A stretch of DNA of 64,000 nucleotides from Sva-07 sp963793335 (GTDB lineage: Bacteria > Actinomycetota > Acidimicrobiia > Acidimicrobiales > Ilumatobacteraceae): NCBI GenBank assembly GCA_963793335.1, contig CAWBZS010000010.1, positions 122,233-186,232 on the forward strand, read 5' to 3'. Each line of letters starts with the position of its first letter. The first letter of the stretch is position 1. The position numbers and the translations under genes are program-made. The notes below the pieces were generated by a model. That model was not told the DNA's origin and did not search any database. It worked only from the letters and a program-made list of their open reading frames with translations. Positions 34,178 to 43,031 of the stretch are shown piece by piece.

Positions 34178-34861
34178 ATGACGAAGGTGCTGGTGGTCGA
34201 CGACGAGCCGACCGTGCGTGAGGTCGTCGTCGGCTACCTGCGTCGCGACGGTCACGACGTCGCCGAAGCCGCTGACGGCAACGTCGCGCTCCAACTCCTC
34301 GATGCCGACCCGCCCGACCTGGTGGTGCTCGACATGATGTTGCCGGGCGTCAACGGCCTCGACATCCTGCGTCGGATCCGTTCGAACGGCGACATCCCGG
34401 TGATCATGCTCACCGCCCGCGCCGAGGAGTCGGATCGGGTTGCCGGTCTCGAACTCGGTGCCGACGACTACGTCGTCAAGCCGTTCTCTCCACGCGAACT
34501 CGCGGCCCGGGTGAACGGTGTGCTGCGGCGTACGAGTGCTCGAACCGTCCCAGCCAAAGGGCCGATCGTTCATGGCGCGCTGACGATCGACCCGCTCAGT
34601 CGGCAGGTCGACCTCGCCGGCACCTCGATCGAGATGACCCCGAAGGAGTTCGACGTACTGGCGTACCTGGCGTCGTCGCCGCGCCAGGTGTTCTCTCGCG
34701 CTCAGCTGCTCGAATCGGTGTGGCAGTCGTCGCCGGACTGGCAGGACCCGGCAACGGTCACCGTGCATGTTCGTCGGATCCGCAACAAGCTCGAGGAGGA
34801 CCCTGAGCATCCGCGGTGGATCACGACGGTCTGGGGAGTCGGATACCGGTTCGAGCCATGA
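34178..34861 (+). CDS. OmpR-family response regulator
   Basis: 227 residues. The receiver domain has the acidic pair VDDE, phospho-acceptor D52 (VVLDMMLPG), T79 and K101 (VVKPFSP). The C-terminal winged helix ends VTVHVRRIRNKLEEDP...TVWGVGYRFEP. A complete, phosphorylatable PhoB/OmpR-type regulator. Its stop overlaps the sensor kinase start (ATGA), so the two form an operon. The stimulus is unknown. Confidence 0.93.
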   Translation: MTKVLVVDDEPTVREVVVGYLRRDGHDVAEAADGNVALQLLDADPPDLVVLDMMLPGVNGLDILRRIRSNGDIPVIMLTARAEESDRVAGLELGADDYVVKPFSPRELAARVNGVLRRTSARTVPAKGPIVHGALTIDPLSRQVDLAGTSIEMTPKEFDVLAYLASSPRQVFSRAQLLESVWQSSPDWQDPATVTVHVRRIRNKLEEDPEHPRWITTVWGVGYRFEP

Positions 34862-35916
34862 GTTGGGAGCTGGCCGATCCGAGCCTCGAGACCGCGCCGG
34901 CCGTGAGGGAACGTCGACGGCTGCTCGATCGCCTTGGTGTTCGCTTTCTCATCGCGATGCTCGCCGTGCTCGGCGTCGCCGTGGTGATGATCGCGATCGC
35001 CGCGCAATCGATGTTCATCAGCGACCGCGACCGGGAGTTGCTCGTTTGGGCGCTCGTGCCAGCGGTGCTCGGCGCGGCGATGGTTGCGACCCTGATGGCC
35101 CGCCCGCTCGCACGCGACGCGGAACGCATCTGCGACGCAGCGATGCGCGTGGCCGATGGCGATCTCCACGCCCGCACCGGAGTGGTTCGCAGTGACGAAC
35201 TCGGCGAAGCCGCTGCGATGTTCGACACGATGGTCGAGCGGCTCGGGGCGATCGAGCGCGAGCGGGCCACCATGCTGTCGTCGATCTCGCATGATCTGCG
35301 CACCCCGTTGGCGGCGCTGCGGGCGTCGGTCGAAGCCATCCGTGATGGTGTGGCACCCGACCCTGATCTGTATCTGTCCGGGATGGAGGGACAGATCACG
35401 GCGCTCGCCGCGCTGGTGAACGACCTCCAACTCCACAGTCGGCTCGTCAGTGGAACGATCGAGCTGCATCGTGGCAGGTTGGATCTCACCGAGCTCGCCG
35501 ACGAAGCGATGGAGACCTTGCGCCCGCTTGCGCTCACCAGGCAGGTCGAGCTGGAGTTGCGCGCCGACGAACGGGTCACGGTCGAAGCCGACGGGCCACA
35601 GCTCGGTCGGGTGATCCGCAATCTGTTGGAGAACGCAATCCGGCACACCCCTGACGGGTCGATCGTGGTGGTGGAGATCACCTCGCAAGCCGGCGCGGCG
35701 ACGCTCCGTGTCGTCGACGACGGCGAAGGGTTTCCGGCGGACTTCCGCGATCAGGCCTTCGAACCATTCGCACGCGCAGACCCTGCACGCGACACACGCA
35801 CTGGCACCGCAGGCCTCGGCCTGTCGATTGCTCGGGGCATCGTGGCAGCGCACGGCGGCACGATCGGTATCGCCGACGGCCCAGGCGGGACCGTGGAGCT
35901 GTCGCTACCCGCTTGA
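34858..35916 (+). CDS. Sensor histidine kinase
   Basis: 352 residues. Two membrane helices (FLIAMLAVLGVAVVMIAIA and LLVWALVPAVLGAAMVATLM) enclose almost no external loop. HAMP-like MARPLARDAERICDAA follows, then the H box SSISHDLRTPLAAL with H145, the N box NLLENAIRHTPDGS, and G boxes VVDDGEGFP and TAGLGLSIARGIV. The lack of a sensor domain suggests it senses within the membrane or through a partner. Confidence 0.93.
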   Translation: MSWELADPSLETAPAVRERRRLLDRLGVRFLIAMLAVLGVAVVMIAIAAQSMFISDRDRELLVWALVPAVLGAAMVATLMARPLARDAERICDAAMRVADGDLHARTGVVRSDELGEAAAMFDTMVERLGAIERERATMLSSISHDLRTPLAALRASVEAIRDGVAPDPDLYLSGMEGQITALAALVNDLQLHSRLVSGTIELHRGRLDLTELADEAMETLRPLALTRQVELELRADERVTVEADGPQLGRVIRNLLENAIRHTPDGSIVVVEITSQAGAATLRVVDDGEGFPADFRDQAFEPFARADPARDTRTGTAGLGLSIARGIVAAHGGTIGIADGPGGTVELSLPA

Positions 35917-36555
35917 CCGCTTGGCAACCGTGTCCTGGGTGGCGCCGAGGCCGCCACCTGACCAGGTGGACGCGGCGACGGCGAGCCCCTCGATCAGCGA
36001 CTCGGTGTGGGGCGTGAGCCCTGGGCCCTCCCAGTCCCACCACAGTGGGCTCGAACCGCGCACACGAGGTGGGAGTTCGATCTGCACGCCGCCGTGGCGA
36101 GGCAGATTGACCGGATTCGCAGGGTGCAGGCCCCGGAGCGGTTTGGGGATCGTCTCGATGTCGGTGCGCACGTCGTAGGCGGGCAACGTCGACTGGAGCG
36201 CCCGGCCGACATGGTCGGCGAAGTGGCGGTTGGACCCGCCGAGCAGCAACGAGCCGAAGAGTCCGCGCCGACCGAACCCATGCACGGTGATCACGATGTC
36301 GACGTGGTCGACGAAGGCGGCGAGCGCGTCGGACTGGGCCGGATCGACCTGGATCGATGGGAGGTGATCGCGCATCCCCGCTGGCTGGATCACGCTGTAG
36401 CACGACGCGTTGCTCAGCTCGGCGGCCCGTCGGGCGATCACGTCGGTCATCGCTTCGAGGGCGCCGCCGTGATATGCCATGAAGCCGACCCGGCCGCGCA
36501 CCTCGATCACCTCTCGCACCCCCGGTTGGGCGAGCAGGGTTGCGAACGCGGTCAT
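35905..36555 (-). CDS. Poly-gamma-glutamate hydrolase-like (DUF867) protein
   Basis: 216 residues from ATG 36555. The pattern GRVGFMAYHGGALEAMT and later VDIVITVHGFGRRGLFGSLLLGG gives the two histidine-containing blocks of the PF05908 zinc hydrolase family, which includes phage poly-gamma-glutamate hydrolases. There is no signal peptide. It converges on the sensor kinase gene with 12 overlapping bases. The natural substrate in this organism is unknown. Confidence 0.75.
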   Translation of the reverse strand: MTAFATLLAQPGVREVIEVRGRVGFMAYHGGALEAMTDVIARRAAELSNASCYSVIQPAGMRDHLPSIQVDPAQSDALAAFVDHVDIVITVHGFGRRGLFGSLLLGGSNRHFADHVGRALQSTLPAYDVRTDIETIPKPLRGLHPANPVNLPRHGGVQIELPPRVRGSSPLWWDWEGPGLTPHTESLIEGLAVAASTWSGGGLGATQDTVAKRSSG

Positions 36556-36597
36556 GAGCGCCCATGATCGCACCAAATCGGCCATAGGGTGACGTCG

Positions 36598-37257
36598 ATG
36601 TTGGTGTGGATGGATCTCGAAATGACCGGTCTCGATCACACGTCGGACGTGATCGTGGAGATCGCGACGATCATCACCGACGACGATCTGGAGATCATCG
36701 CCGAGGGTCCCGATCTGGTGATTCATCAGCCCGATGAGGCGCTGGCGTCGATGGACCAGGTCGTCGTCGACATGCACACCAAGTCGGGACTCCTCGACCA
36801 GATCAAAGCGTCGGACGTCACCCTCGAAGACGCCGGAGCTGCGACGCTCGAGTTCATCAAGCAGCACGTCCCGGTCGCGGCCACCGTGCCGCTGTGCGGC
36901 AACTCGATCGGAACCGATCGACGATTCCTGGCCAACTACCTGCCGGACATCGAGAACCACCTGCACTACCGCTCGATCGATGTGTCGAGCGTGAAGGAGT
37001 TGGTGAAGCGCTGGTACCCCGCCGTCGATGCCAGCCGTCCGCGCGGCGCAGGGTCCCACCGGGCGCTCGATGACATCCGCGAGTCCATACGCGAAATGGC
37101 GTACTACCGCGATCAGGTCTTCGTCAGCTCGGTGTCGTTGAGCACCGCCGACGAGACCAGCCACCGACGAGACCGCCACCGGCGACACTGCCGCGGAGTA
37201 GGTTGCGTCGGATGCGCGCAGTCGTTCTTCGTTCCCATGGCGGCCCCGAGGTCTTGA
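36598..37257 (+). CDS. orn: Oligoribonuclease, probable one-base insertion near the 3' end
   Basis: DEDDh exonuclease degrading 2-5 nt RNAs (nanoRNA, pGpG). Motif I is WMDLEMTGL; the later motifs include GNSIGTDRRFL, and SHRALDDIRESI carries the catalytic His and Asp. As read, the frame runs 219 codons into an Arg-rich, atypical tail overlapping the next gene. Skipping one base near 37162 gives a tail ending ETATGDTAAE with a stop at 37199-37201, just before the next gene. Start ATG 36598 has TAGGGT seven bases upstream. Confidence 0.9.
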   Translation: MLVWMDLEMTGLDHTSDVIVEIATIITDDDLEIIAEGPDLVIHQPDEALASMDQVVVDMHTKSGLLDQIKASDVTLEDAGAATLEFIKQHVPVAATVPLCGNSIGTDRRFLANYLPDIENHLHYRSIDVSSVKELVKRWYPAVDASRPRGAGSHRALDDIRESIREMAYYRDQVFVSSVSLSTADETSHRRDRHRRHCRGVGCVGCAQSFFVPMAAPRS

Positions 37258-38186
37258 CGATCGAGGACGTCGATGCTCCACAGCCGGGCCGAGATGATCT
37301 GCTGATCGACGTGGCGCACACGGCGCTCAACCGTGCTGACATCTTGCAGCGCATGGGCATGTATCCCGATCCGCGGAACCATGCCGTCGAGATTCCCGGG
37401 CTCGAGTACGCGGGCGTCGTGGCAGCGGTCGGTGCGGACGTCACGGGATGGTCGGTCGGCGACCTGGCGATGGGGATCGAGTCAGGCGGTTGTTACGCCG
37501 AGCAGGTGGTCACACACGCCCGCCAGGCGATTCCGGTTCCCGCCGCTGTCGACCTCGCCGACGCCGCGGCGATCGCCGAAGTGTTCCTCACCGCGTGGGA
37601 CGCACTGGTCGTGCAGGGTGGCCTCACCAGTGGGCGATGGGCGCTGGTGCACGCCGGCGCCTCCGGTGTGGGCACCGCTGGTATCCAGATCGCGAAGGCG
37701 GTCGGCGCACGCATCGTTGTCACGTGCTCGGTCGGCAAGGTCGATGCGTGTCGTGAACTCGGCGCCGACGTGGTGCTCGAGCGCAGTCCGTCCGACTGGC
37801 TCGGTGCGCTGCGGGCCGAGGTGCCCGGGGGAGTGGACGTGGTGCTCGACGTGATCGGCGGCGAGGAGACCAATCGCAACCTCTCCGCGGTGGCCACCGA
37901 CGGCACGATCGTCCAGGTCGGCTTGATGGGCGGGGCGACCACGTCGGTGAACATCGGTGCACTCCTCACCAAGCGCATCACCTGGATCGGCACCACGCTC
38001 CGATCGCGTCCGATCGAACGCAAGCTGGCGCTCAGCCAGCGATTCATCGCCGAGATGCTGCCGCTGTTCGAGAGCGGCGCGCTGCGTCCCGTGATCGATT
38101 CGCGGTTCGCATTCGACGACATCGCGGACGCCCATCGTCACATGGAAGCCAACGCGAACGTCGGCAAGATCCTCGTCGACCTCTGA
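37212..38186 (+). CDS. NADPH:quinone oxidoreductase-like MDR protein
   Basis: 324-residue zinc-free medium-chain dehydrogenase/reductase. LNRADILQRMGMYPDP and IPGLEYAGVVAAVG lie in the GroES-like half; WALVHAGASGVGTAGIQIAKAVGARIVVTC is the NADPH-binding Rossmann motif. The ending FAFDDIADAHRHMEANANVGKILVDL matches PIG3/QOR-type enzymes. TAGGTT at 37199-37204 is seven bases before the ATG, so it is probably transcribed separately and leaderless. The quinone substrate is not known. Confidence 0.88.
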   Translation: MRAVVLRSHGGPEVLTIEDVDAPQPGRDDLLIDVAHTALNRADILQRMGMYPDPRNHAVEIPGLEYAGVVAAVGADVTGWSVGDLAMGIESGGCYAEQVVTHARQAIPVPAAVDLADAAAIAEVFLTAWDALVVQGGLTSGRWALVHAGASGVGTAGIQIAKAVGARIVVTCSVGKVDACRELGADVVLERSPSDWLGALRAEVPGGVDVVLDVIGGEETNRNLSAVATDGTIVQVGLMGGATTSVNIGALLTKRITWIGTTLRSRPIERKLALSQRFIAEMLPLFESGALRPVIDSRFAFDDIADAHRHMEANANVGKILVDL

Positions 38187-38355
38187 GGCCCCGCTCGGCA
38201 TCGCGTTGCTGACGGTCCGCTGGCGCGCCGGCAGAAATCTCGAGATTCGGAGAAACTCCCTTGACCCGGCCACCTCGTGCGTGGTTGTGTACTCCCCGAG
38301 GTCGCCGTCCGGCGGCCCGAACCGCCGTATCGGCCGCAACGAAACGAGAGGAACC

Positions 38356-38562
38356 ATGATGAGCATCACGCCCACCCCGGTTGCCGCTTCGGTCTCGCCG
38401 CGCCCGTACGCAGACACGTTCACTTGCGTGTTCGGTTCGACCAACGACGCTGGGACCAGCTGGATGGGCATCGACCTCTCGTCGACCAAGCACCACACCA
38501 CGGTTGATTCCACTGAGTCGAAGCGACTCACCCCCGGCTCCTTCGCAGGAGTTCTGACCTAG
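38356..38562 (+). CDS. Small protein of unknown function with its own leader and terminator
   Basis: 68 residues, from ATG 38356 after GAGAGGA. It contains PYADTFTCVFGSTNDAG, then SWMGIDLSSTKHHTT and the tail SKRLTPGSFAGVLT. It is polar and has no signal peptide or membrane helix. A TTGACC at about 38261 begins a plausible promoter and a strong hairpin with T-tract closes the unit at 38590-38627. The clear RBS, promoter and terminator make it a likely real gene despite no recognised family. Its neighbour is whiB. Confidence 0.5.
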   Translation: MMSITPTPVAASVSPRPYADTFTCVFGSTNDAGTSWMGIDLSSTKHHTTVDSTESKRLTPGSFAGVLT

Positions 38563-38589
38563 CACCACAGGTCAGATCACCTCTCACGA

Positions 38590-38627
38590 GGCCGCCGGGT
38601 TCCGACCCGGCGGCCTTCGTCGTTTTT
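38590..38627 (+). terminator. Intrinsic terminator
   Basis: An 11-pair GC-rich stem (38590-38600 with 38605-38615) with loop TCCG is followed by TTCGTCGTTTTT. It lies 28 bases after the stop of the small 68-residue gene and upstream of whiB, the clearest canonical terminator in the window. Confidence 0.88.
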
Positions 38628-38686
38628 CGGCCGAAGTTCGGACCTCACCCACCAATCCACCAACCCAGACAGCAAAGGCACACGAC

Positions 38687-39196
38687 ATGACGCTCACCGA
38701 GTACCGCACCACCAACGCATTGGATGATGCCATCAACGAACCGGTCGGCGTTCCCGCCGGCAACTCCGCCACGATCCATTTCGCAGTCGAACAGGACGAC
38801 ACCATGCTCACCGATCCAGCCCGCTCGTTGCTCGAGCCTCGAGAACCTGACAGTCCGAGTCCACCTGGCGACCAGGCCGACGCCGCCACGCCGCCACGCA
38901 CCCCCGTCGCCCGTTGCGCCGACGGCCACGGCACCTTGAGCGCGCTGTTCTTCTCCGACAACGTGATCGACATCGCTCGTGCGAAGGCGATGTGCGGCCT
39001 GTGCCCCCTGCAGGTCGACTGCCTGGCGGGTGCGCTCGAACGCCAGGAGCCGTGGGGTGTCTGGGGCGGAGCACTCCTGTCGGGCGGTCGCATCATCGCC
39101 AACAAGCGTCCGTGCGGTCGTCCGCCCAAGCACCCTCGGCCCGAGGTCGTCATCGACGAGCTCGGACCGGTGGAGGCGCCGGTGGCCGTCGCCTGA
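38687..39196 (+). CDS. WhiB-family Fe-S transcription factor
   Basis: 169 residues. The [4Fe-4S] ligands are C77 (VARCADG), C103 and C106 (AMCGLC) and C112 (DCL), followed by the GVWGG turn at 124-128 and a basic DNA-binding tail (KRPCGRPPKHPR). The N-terminal 70 residues are a long, probably disordered extension; internal starts are possible. WhiB proteins are redox-responsive partners of sigma factors in actinobacteria. The specific WhiB subtype is not assigned. Confidence 0.9.
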   Translation: MTLTEYRTTNALDDAINEPVGVPAGNSATIHFAVEQDDTMLTDPARSLLEPREPDSPSPPGDQADAATPPRTPVARCADGHGTLSALFFSDNVIDIARAKAMCGLCPLQVDCLAGALERQEPWGVWGGALLSGGRIIANKRPCGRPPKHPRPEVVIDELGPVEAPVAVA

Positions 39197-39271
39197 TCGC
39201 GATGGTGAACGAATGCGAACAACGGCGGGGGCGAATCTTCGCACCGAAGCGAGGTCAGTAGCCTCGGAGAG

Positions 39272-40741
39272 GTGAGTATTCGCCCCCGCCTCCTCGCTGG
39301 GTCGCTGGCGGTTGCCGTCGCGATCATCGGCATCTTCGCCTGGACGCAGCAGTCCGGCGGCGACGACGATCGTGCTCCTGTCGACGCCAGCCTCACCGAC
39401 CCCAGCGCCGTCGTGACGTTCCCCAACGAGGGTCTCGGCAACGGCGATGTGCAGGGGGACGCGTTTCCCGACGTCACGTTGCTCGACAGCGACGACAACG
39501 ACGTCACCACCGCTGATCTGCTCGGCGAACCGCTGGTGGTCAATCTCTGGTACAGCACCTGCCCCCCATGCGCGAAGGAGCTCCCCGATTTCGCCGAGGT
39601 CGACGCCGAGACCGACGAGGTCCGTTTCGTCGGGGTCAACATGCTCGACTCGGTGGAGGTGATGGAGCGCTTCGCCGCCGAACGCGGCGTCGAGTACGAC
39701 CTCTACCGGGACCGCCTCGATGATCTCGGCACTGCGATCGGTGCCACCGCCATGCCGGTGACGTTGTTCGTCACCTCCGATGGCACGATCGTGGAGCAGA
39801 CCGGACCGCTGAACGCCGATGAACTTCGCAGCAAGGTTGCCGATCTCCTGGTGGCCGATGAGAGGAGCCGCATGAGCCTGTCGTTCATCCGAGGCATGGT
39901 CGCGGCGGTGAACCCGTGCGGCTTCATCCTGCTGCCGACCTACCTGATGTACTTCCTTGGTCTTCAGGGATCGATTCCGGGAACCCAGCGGGCCACGGTG
40001 CGTCGTGCGGTGGTCGTGAGCGGCGCCGTGTCGGCCGGATTCCTCTCGGTGTTCCTGATCGCCGGGCTGATCGCATACAACTTCACCAATTGGATCAACC
40101 AGAACGCCAAGTATGCGACGGGTGCCATCGGTGTGGCGCTGCTCGTGCTGGGCATCGCCATGCTGTTCGGCTACAAGCTGCCGTTCATGACCCCGCGGAT
40201 CGACACCGGCGGCGAGGGCCCCAAGCAGACGGTGTGGGCCATGTTCGTGTACGGCATCGCCTACGCGGTTGCCTCGATCGGGTGCACGATCGGGCTGTTC
40301 ATGGCCACGGTGTTCAGCACCACCGAACGTGACGGGTTGGCTGCCGGGGTGGGCAACATGCTCGCCTACGGCGCTGGCATGGCGCTGCTGGTCAGCGCGC
40401 TCACGATTGCGTTGGCGTCGGCCAACACCAGCTTGCTCAAGCTGCTCCGTGGCAGTCTGCAGTACGTGGATCGCATCGCTGCGGTCTTCGTGACACTGTC
40501 CGGGCTGTACCTGCTCTGGTACTTCTACTGGGTCGACATCTTGGAAGAGGGCGATCCGATCACCGACTGGGCGCAGGAGCGGCAGGTGCAGGCCACCGTG
40601 TTCCTCACCGATCACTGGCAGATCGTCGGACTCGTGATGGCGGCGATCGTCGGTGGTGCCATGGCCTACGCCTGGTCGCGACCCACCGCCGGCAGCCCGA
40701 GCACCGACGACAGCGAGGCCAAGCAACCGTCTGACGTGTGA
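39272..40741 (+). CDS. TlpA thioredoxin-CcdA membrane fusion protein
   Basis: 489 residues from GTG 39272, with TAGCCT seven bases upstream. An N-terminal membrane anchor is followed by an extracytoplasmic thioredoxin/TlpA domain with WYSTCPPC (C97, C100) and AMPVTLFVTSDG. Then a CcdA/DsbD-like membrane domain has NPCGFILLPTYL and IGCTIGLFMA, carrying the transmembrane cysteine pair. Such fusions pass electrons from cytoplasmic thioredoxin to extracytoplasmic disulfides, for example in cytochrome c maturation, relevant here to the ctaC heme site. Confidence 0.9.
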   Translation: MSIRPRLLAGSLAVAVAIIGIFAWTQQSGGDDDRAPVDASLTDPSAVVTFPNEGLGNGDVQGDAFPDVTLLDSDDNDVTTADLLGEPLVVNLWYSTCPPCAKELPDFAEVDAETDEVRFVGVNMLDSVEVMERFAAERGVEYDLYRDRLDDLGTAIGATAMPVTLFVTSDGTIVEQTGPLNADELRSKVADLLVADERSRMSLSFIRGMVAAVNPCGFILLPTYLMYFLGLQGSIPGTQRATVRRAVVVSGAVSAGFLSVFLIAGLIAYNFTNWINQNAKYATGAIGVALLVLGIAMLFGYKLPFMTPRIDTGGEGPKQTVWAMFVYGIAYAVASIGCTIGLFMATVFSTTERDGLAAGVGNMLAYGAGMALLVSALTIALASANTSLLKLLRGSLQYVDRIAAVFVTLSGLYLLWYFYWVDILEEGDPITDWAQERQVQATVFLTDHWQIVGLVMAAIVGGAMAYAWSRPTAGSPSTDDSEAKQPSDV

Positions 40742-40800
40742 ACGTGGCCGGCGCGATCGCGAGCCCGATGCGCGGTCGACGGGCCGCAGCGGGGGCGCGG

Positions 40801-42093
40801 TCAGCCGTAGTTGAGTGCCTGGGCCTGCTCGGTGAGCTCGGCGCGGTGATCAGGATGCGCAACCGCGATCAGGTTGCGGGTGCGTTCGCGGATCGAGCGG
40901 CCGCGCAACTCGGCGACGCCCCACTCGGTGACGACCTTGTCGACGGTGTTCTTCGGTGTGGTCACCACGTCGCCCGCAGGCAACTGCGGCACGATGCGAG
41001 AGACGCCGTGCGACGTGGTCGAGTGCAGCACGACGAAGCCCTGCCCGCCCTCGGAGTACGCCGCACCACGCGCGAAGTCGTTCTGGCCGCCCGACGACGA
41101 GTAGTACTGCCCACCGATGGTCTCGGACGCGCACTGGCCCAGGAAGTCGACGGTGAGCGTGGCGTTGATCGACACGAAGTTGCGTTCGTTGGCGATGATG
41201 CGCGGGTCGTTCACGTAGCGCACGGCGTGCAACTCGATGGCGGTGTTCTCGTGGATGAACTCGTGCAGGCGGCGGGTGCCGAGCGCGAAGGTGCCGACCA
41301 CCTTCGTGCGGTTGAGTCGCTTGCGCACCCCGTTGACGACGCCCGACTCCATCAGGTCGACGACGCCGTCGGAGACGAGTTCGGTGTGGACCCCAAGGTC
41401 CTTGTGGTCGCGCAGCGAGGCCATGATCGCATTCGGGATCGCGCCGATACCGGTCTGAATGGTTGCGCCGTTCGGGATGCGCTCCGCAACGAGTTCGGCG
41501 ATGCGCCGGTCGGTGTCACCGGGGGCCGCAGGAGCGACCTCGACGAGCGGTCGATCGGTGCGACACCAGCCGACCACCTGTGAGACGTGGATCTGGTTGC
41601 GTCCGAACGTGCGCGGCATCTCGTCGGTGACCTCGAGAAAGAAGCGGCCTCGACCGATGAAGCTGGACGTGTAGTCCGCCGACACCCCGAGCGAGAAGTA
41701 GCCGTGGCGGTCGGGCGCCGATGCCGCGGCGACGACGAGCGGGTCCTCGGTGCGCATGCGCATGAGCGCATACACCTCGGAGAAGTGCGCCGGAATGAGG
41801 CCGATCGCACCGCTGGCGAAGTGCGGGCGGGTGACGTGCGACAGGAAGTAGGAGAGGTGCTTGAGCCGCGGGTTGTAGTCGCCGTGGATGTACGGATGGT
41901 CGTGGAGGGCGTGCATCTGGTGGACGCGGACCTGGTCGATTCGTGGGTCGCCAGCGGCCGCTGCGTCGTCGATCGCCTCCATCACGGCGGTGGCCTCGCC
42001 GTTGCCGAGCGGCACGATGATCTGCGTGCCCGGCGCGATGTGTTCGATCACGTCGGACGGCTGGTTCGGCGCGGTGGGGAGTACCGAGTTCAT
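40801..42093 (-). CDS. Acetyl-CoA hydrolase/4-hydroxybutyrate CoA-transferase family protein
   Basis: 430 residues from ATG 42093, with TACGGT six bases upstream on the minus strand. Conserved blocks include GNGEATAVMEAI, GIGAIPNAIMASLRDHKDLGVHTELVSDG, and CASETIGGQYYSSSGGQNDF with the probable catalytic Glu. VGWCRTDRPLVEV and AHPDHRAEL at the end also fit. Enzymes of this family exchange CoA between acyl-CoA and acetate or 4-hydroxybutyrate. The exact substrate is not deducible. Confidence 0.88.
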   Translation of the reverse strand: MNSVLPTAPNQPSDVIEHIAPGTQIIVPLGNGEATAVMEAIDDAAAAGDPRIDQVRVHQMHALHDHPYIHGDYNPRLKHLSYFLSHVTRPHFASGAIGLIPAHFSEVYALMRMRTEDPLVVAAASAPDRHGYFSLGVSADYTSSFIGRGRFFLEVTDEMPRTFGRNQIHVSQVVGWCRTDRPLVEVAPAAPGDTDRRIAELVAERIPNGATIQTGIGAIPNAIMASLRDHKDLGVHTELVSDGVVDLMESGVVNGVRKRLNRTKVVGTFALGTRRLHEFIHENTAIELHAVRYVNDPRIIANERNFVSINATLTVDFLGQCASETIGGQYYSSSGGQNDFARGAAYSEGGQGFVVLHSTTSHGVSRIVPQLPAGDVVTTPKNTVDKVVTEWGVAELRGRSIRERTRNLIAVAHPDHRAELTEQAQALNYG

Positions 42094-42200
42094 CCCACCA
42101 CCGTAGAACCCGGCGTGCAATTCGAAACCCTTCTGGAGAGATCCCAGGTGCCGATCTCGATCGAACGACGTCGGTCCACGTTGGCTACCGTCGTCGAAGC

Positions 42201-43031
42201 ATGAGTGCCACGCCGTCCCGCCCGTCCAGCCCGAACCTCGACCCGGCCATGGTGCCGGTCAAGCCCGCTGCCACGGTGATGCTGGTACGCGATGCGGCCG
42301 ACGGCGATCCAGGGGTGGAGGTGTTCATGCTGCGCCGCACGACCAACGCGGTCTTCGGCGCCGGCATGTACGTCTTTCCCGGCGGTCGCGTCGACGGCGT
42401 CGACGGTGCCGACGACATCGCCCCCTACTGCTGCGGTCTCGACGATGCAGGGGCGAGCGAGCAACTCGGGATCGAGCACGGAGGTCTCGCCTACTGGGTG
42501 GCAGCGGTGCGTGAGTGCTTCGAGGAGGCGGGCGTGCTCCTGGCCGAACGACGAGACGGTGGCCCGCTCGAGTTGCGCAACGAGGACCGCCACGAGATCC
42601 ATGACAGCTCGCTCTCGCTGGTCGAGCTGTGTCGGCGCGCCGACCTGGTGCTCGACCTGTCGGCGACGCACTACGTCGACCACTGGATCACCCCGATCGG
42701 TGAACAACGACGGTTCGACACCCGGTTCTTCCTCGCCGAGATGCCGACCGACCAAGTGCCGCTGCACGACGACAAGGAGACCGTCGACAGCTTGTGGGTG
42801 CGTCCGGGCGAGGCGTTGCGAATGCAGGCAGCGGGCGAGTTGATGATGATGCCACCGACGATGTCGAACCTGCGATTCCTCGAACCGCACGCCACCGCTG
42901 CTGCGGCGTTGGCCGCAGGTGCGGCAATCGAACGGCCGGCGTGCATCCTGCCGAAACTGCGGCGCGACGGTGATGGAAACCTGGTCGGTGTCGCCATGCC
43001 GGGCGACGCCGACTACGACGACCTGCCCTGA
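42201..43031 (+). CDS. NUDIX hydrolase (NUDT19/CoA-pyrophosphatase-like)
   Basis: 276 residues. ATVMLVRD and GMYVFPGGRVDGVD begin the NUDIX domain, and AAVRECFEEAGVLLAERR supplies the REx2EExGxL helix. The wide spacing between GG and RE is typical of the larger NUDT19-like group, as is the C-terminal region with LWVRPGEALRMQAAGELMMMPPT. A nucleoside diphosphate or CoA-type substrate is possible. TACCGT lies nine bases before the ATG. The end overlaps the convergent cupin gene by 19 bases. Confidence 0.85.
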   Translation: MSATPSRPSSPNLDPAMVPVKPAATVMLVRDAADGDPGVEVFMLRRTTNAVFGAGMYVFPGGRVDGVDGADDIAPYCCGLDDAGASEQLGIEHGGLAYWVAAVRECFEEAGVLLAERRDGGPLELRNEDRHEIHDSSLSLVELCRRADLVLDLSATHYVDHWITPIGEQRRFDTRFFLAEMPTDQVPLHDDKETVDSLWVRPGEALRMQAAGELMMMPPTMSNLRFLEPHATAAAALAAGAAIERPACILPKLRRDGDGNLVGVAMPGDADYDDLP

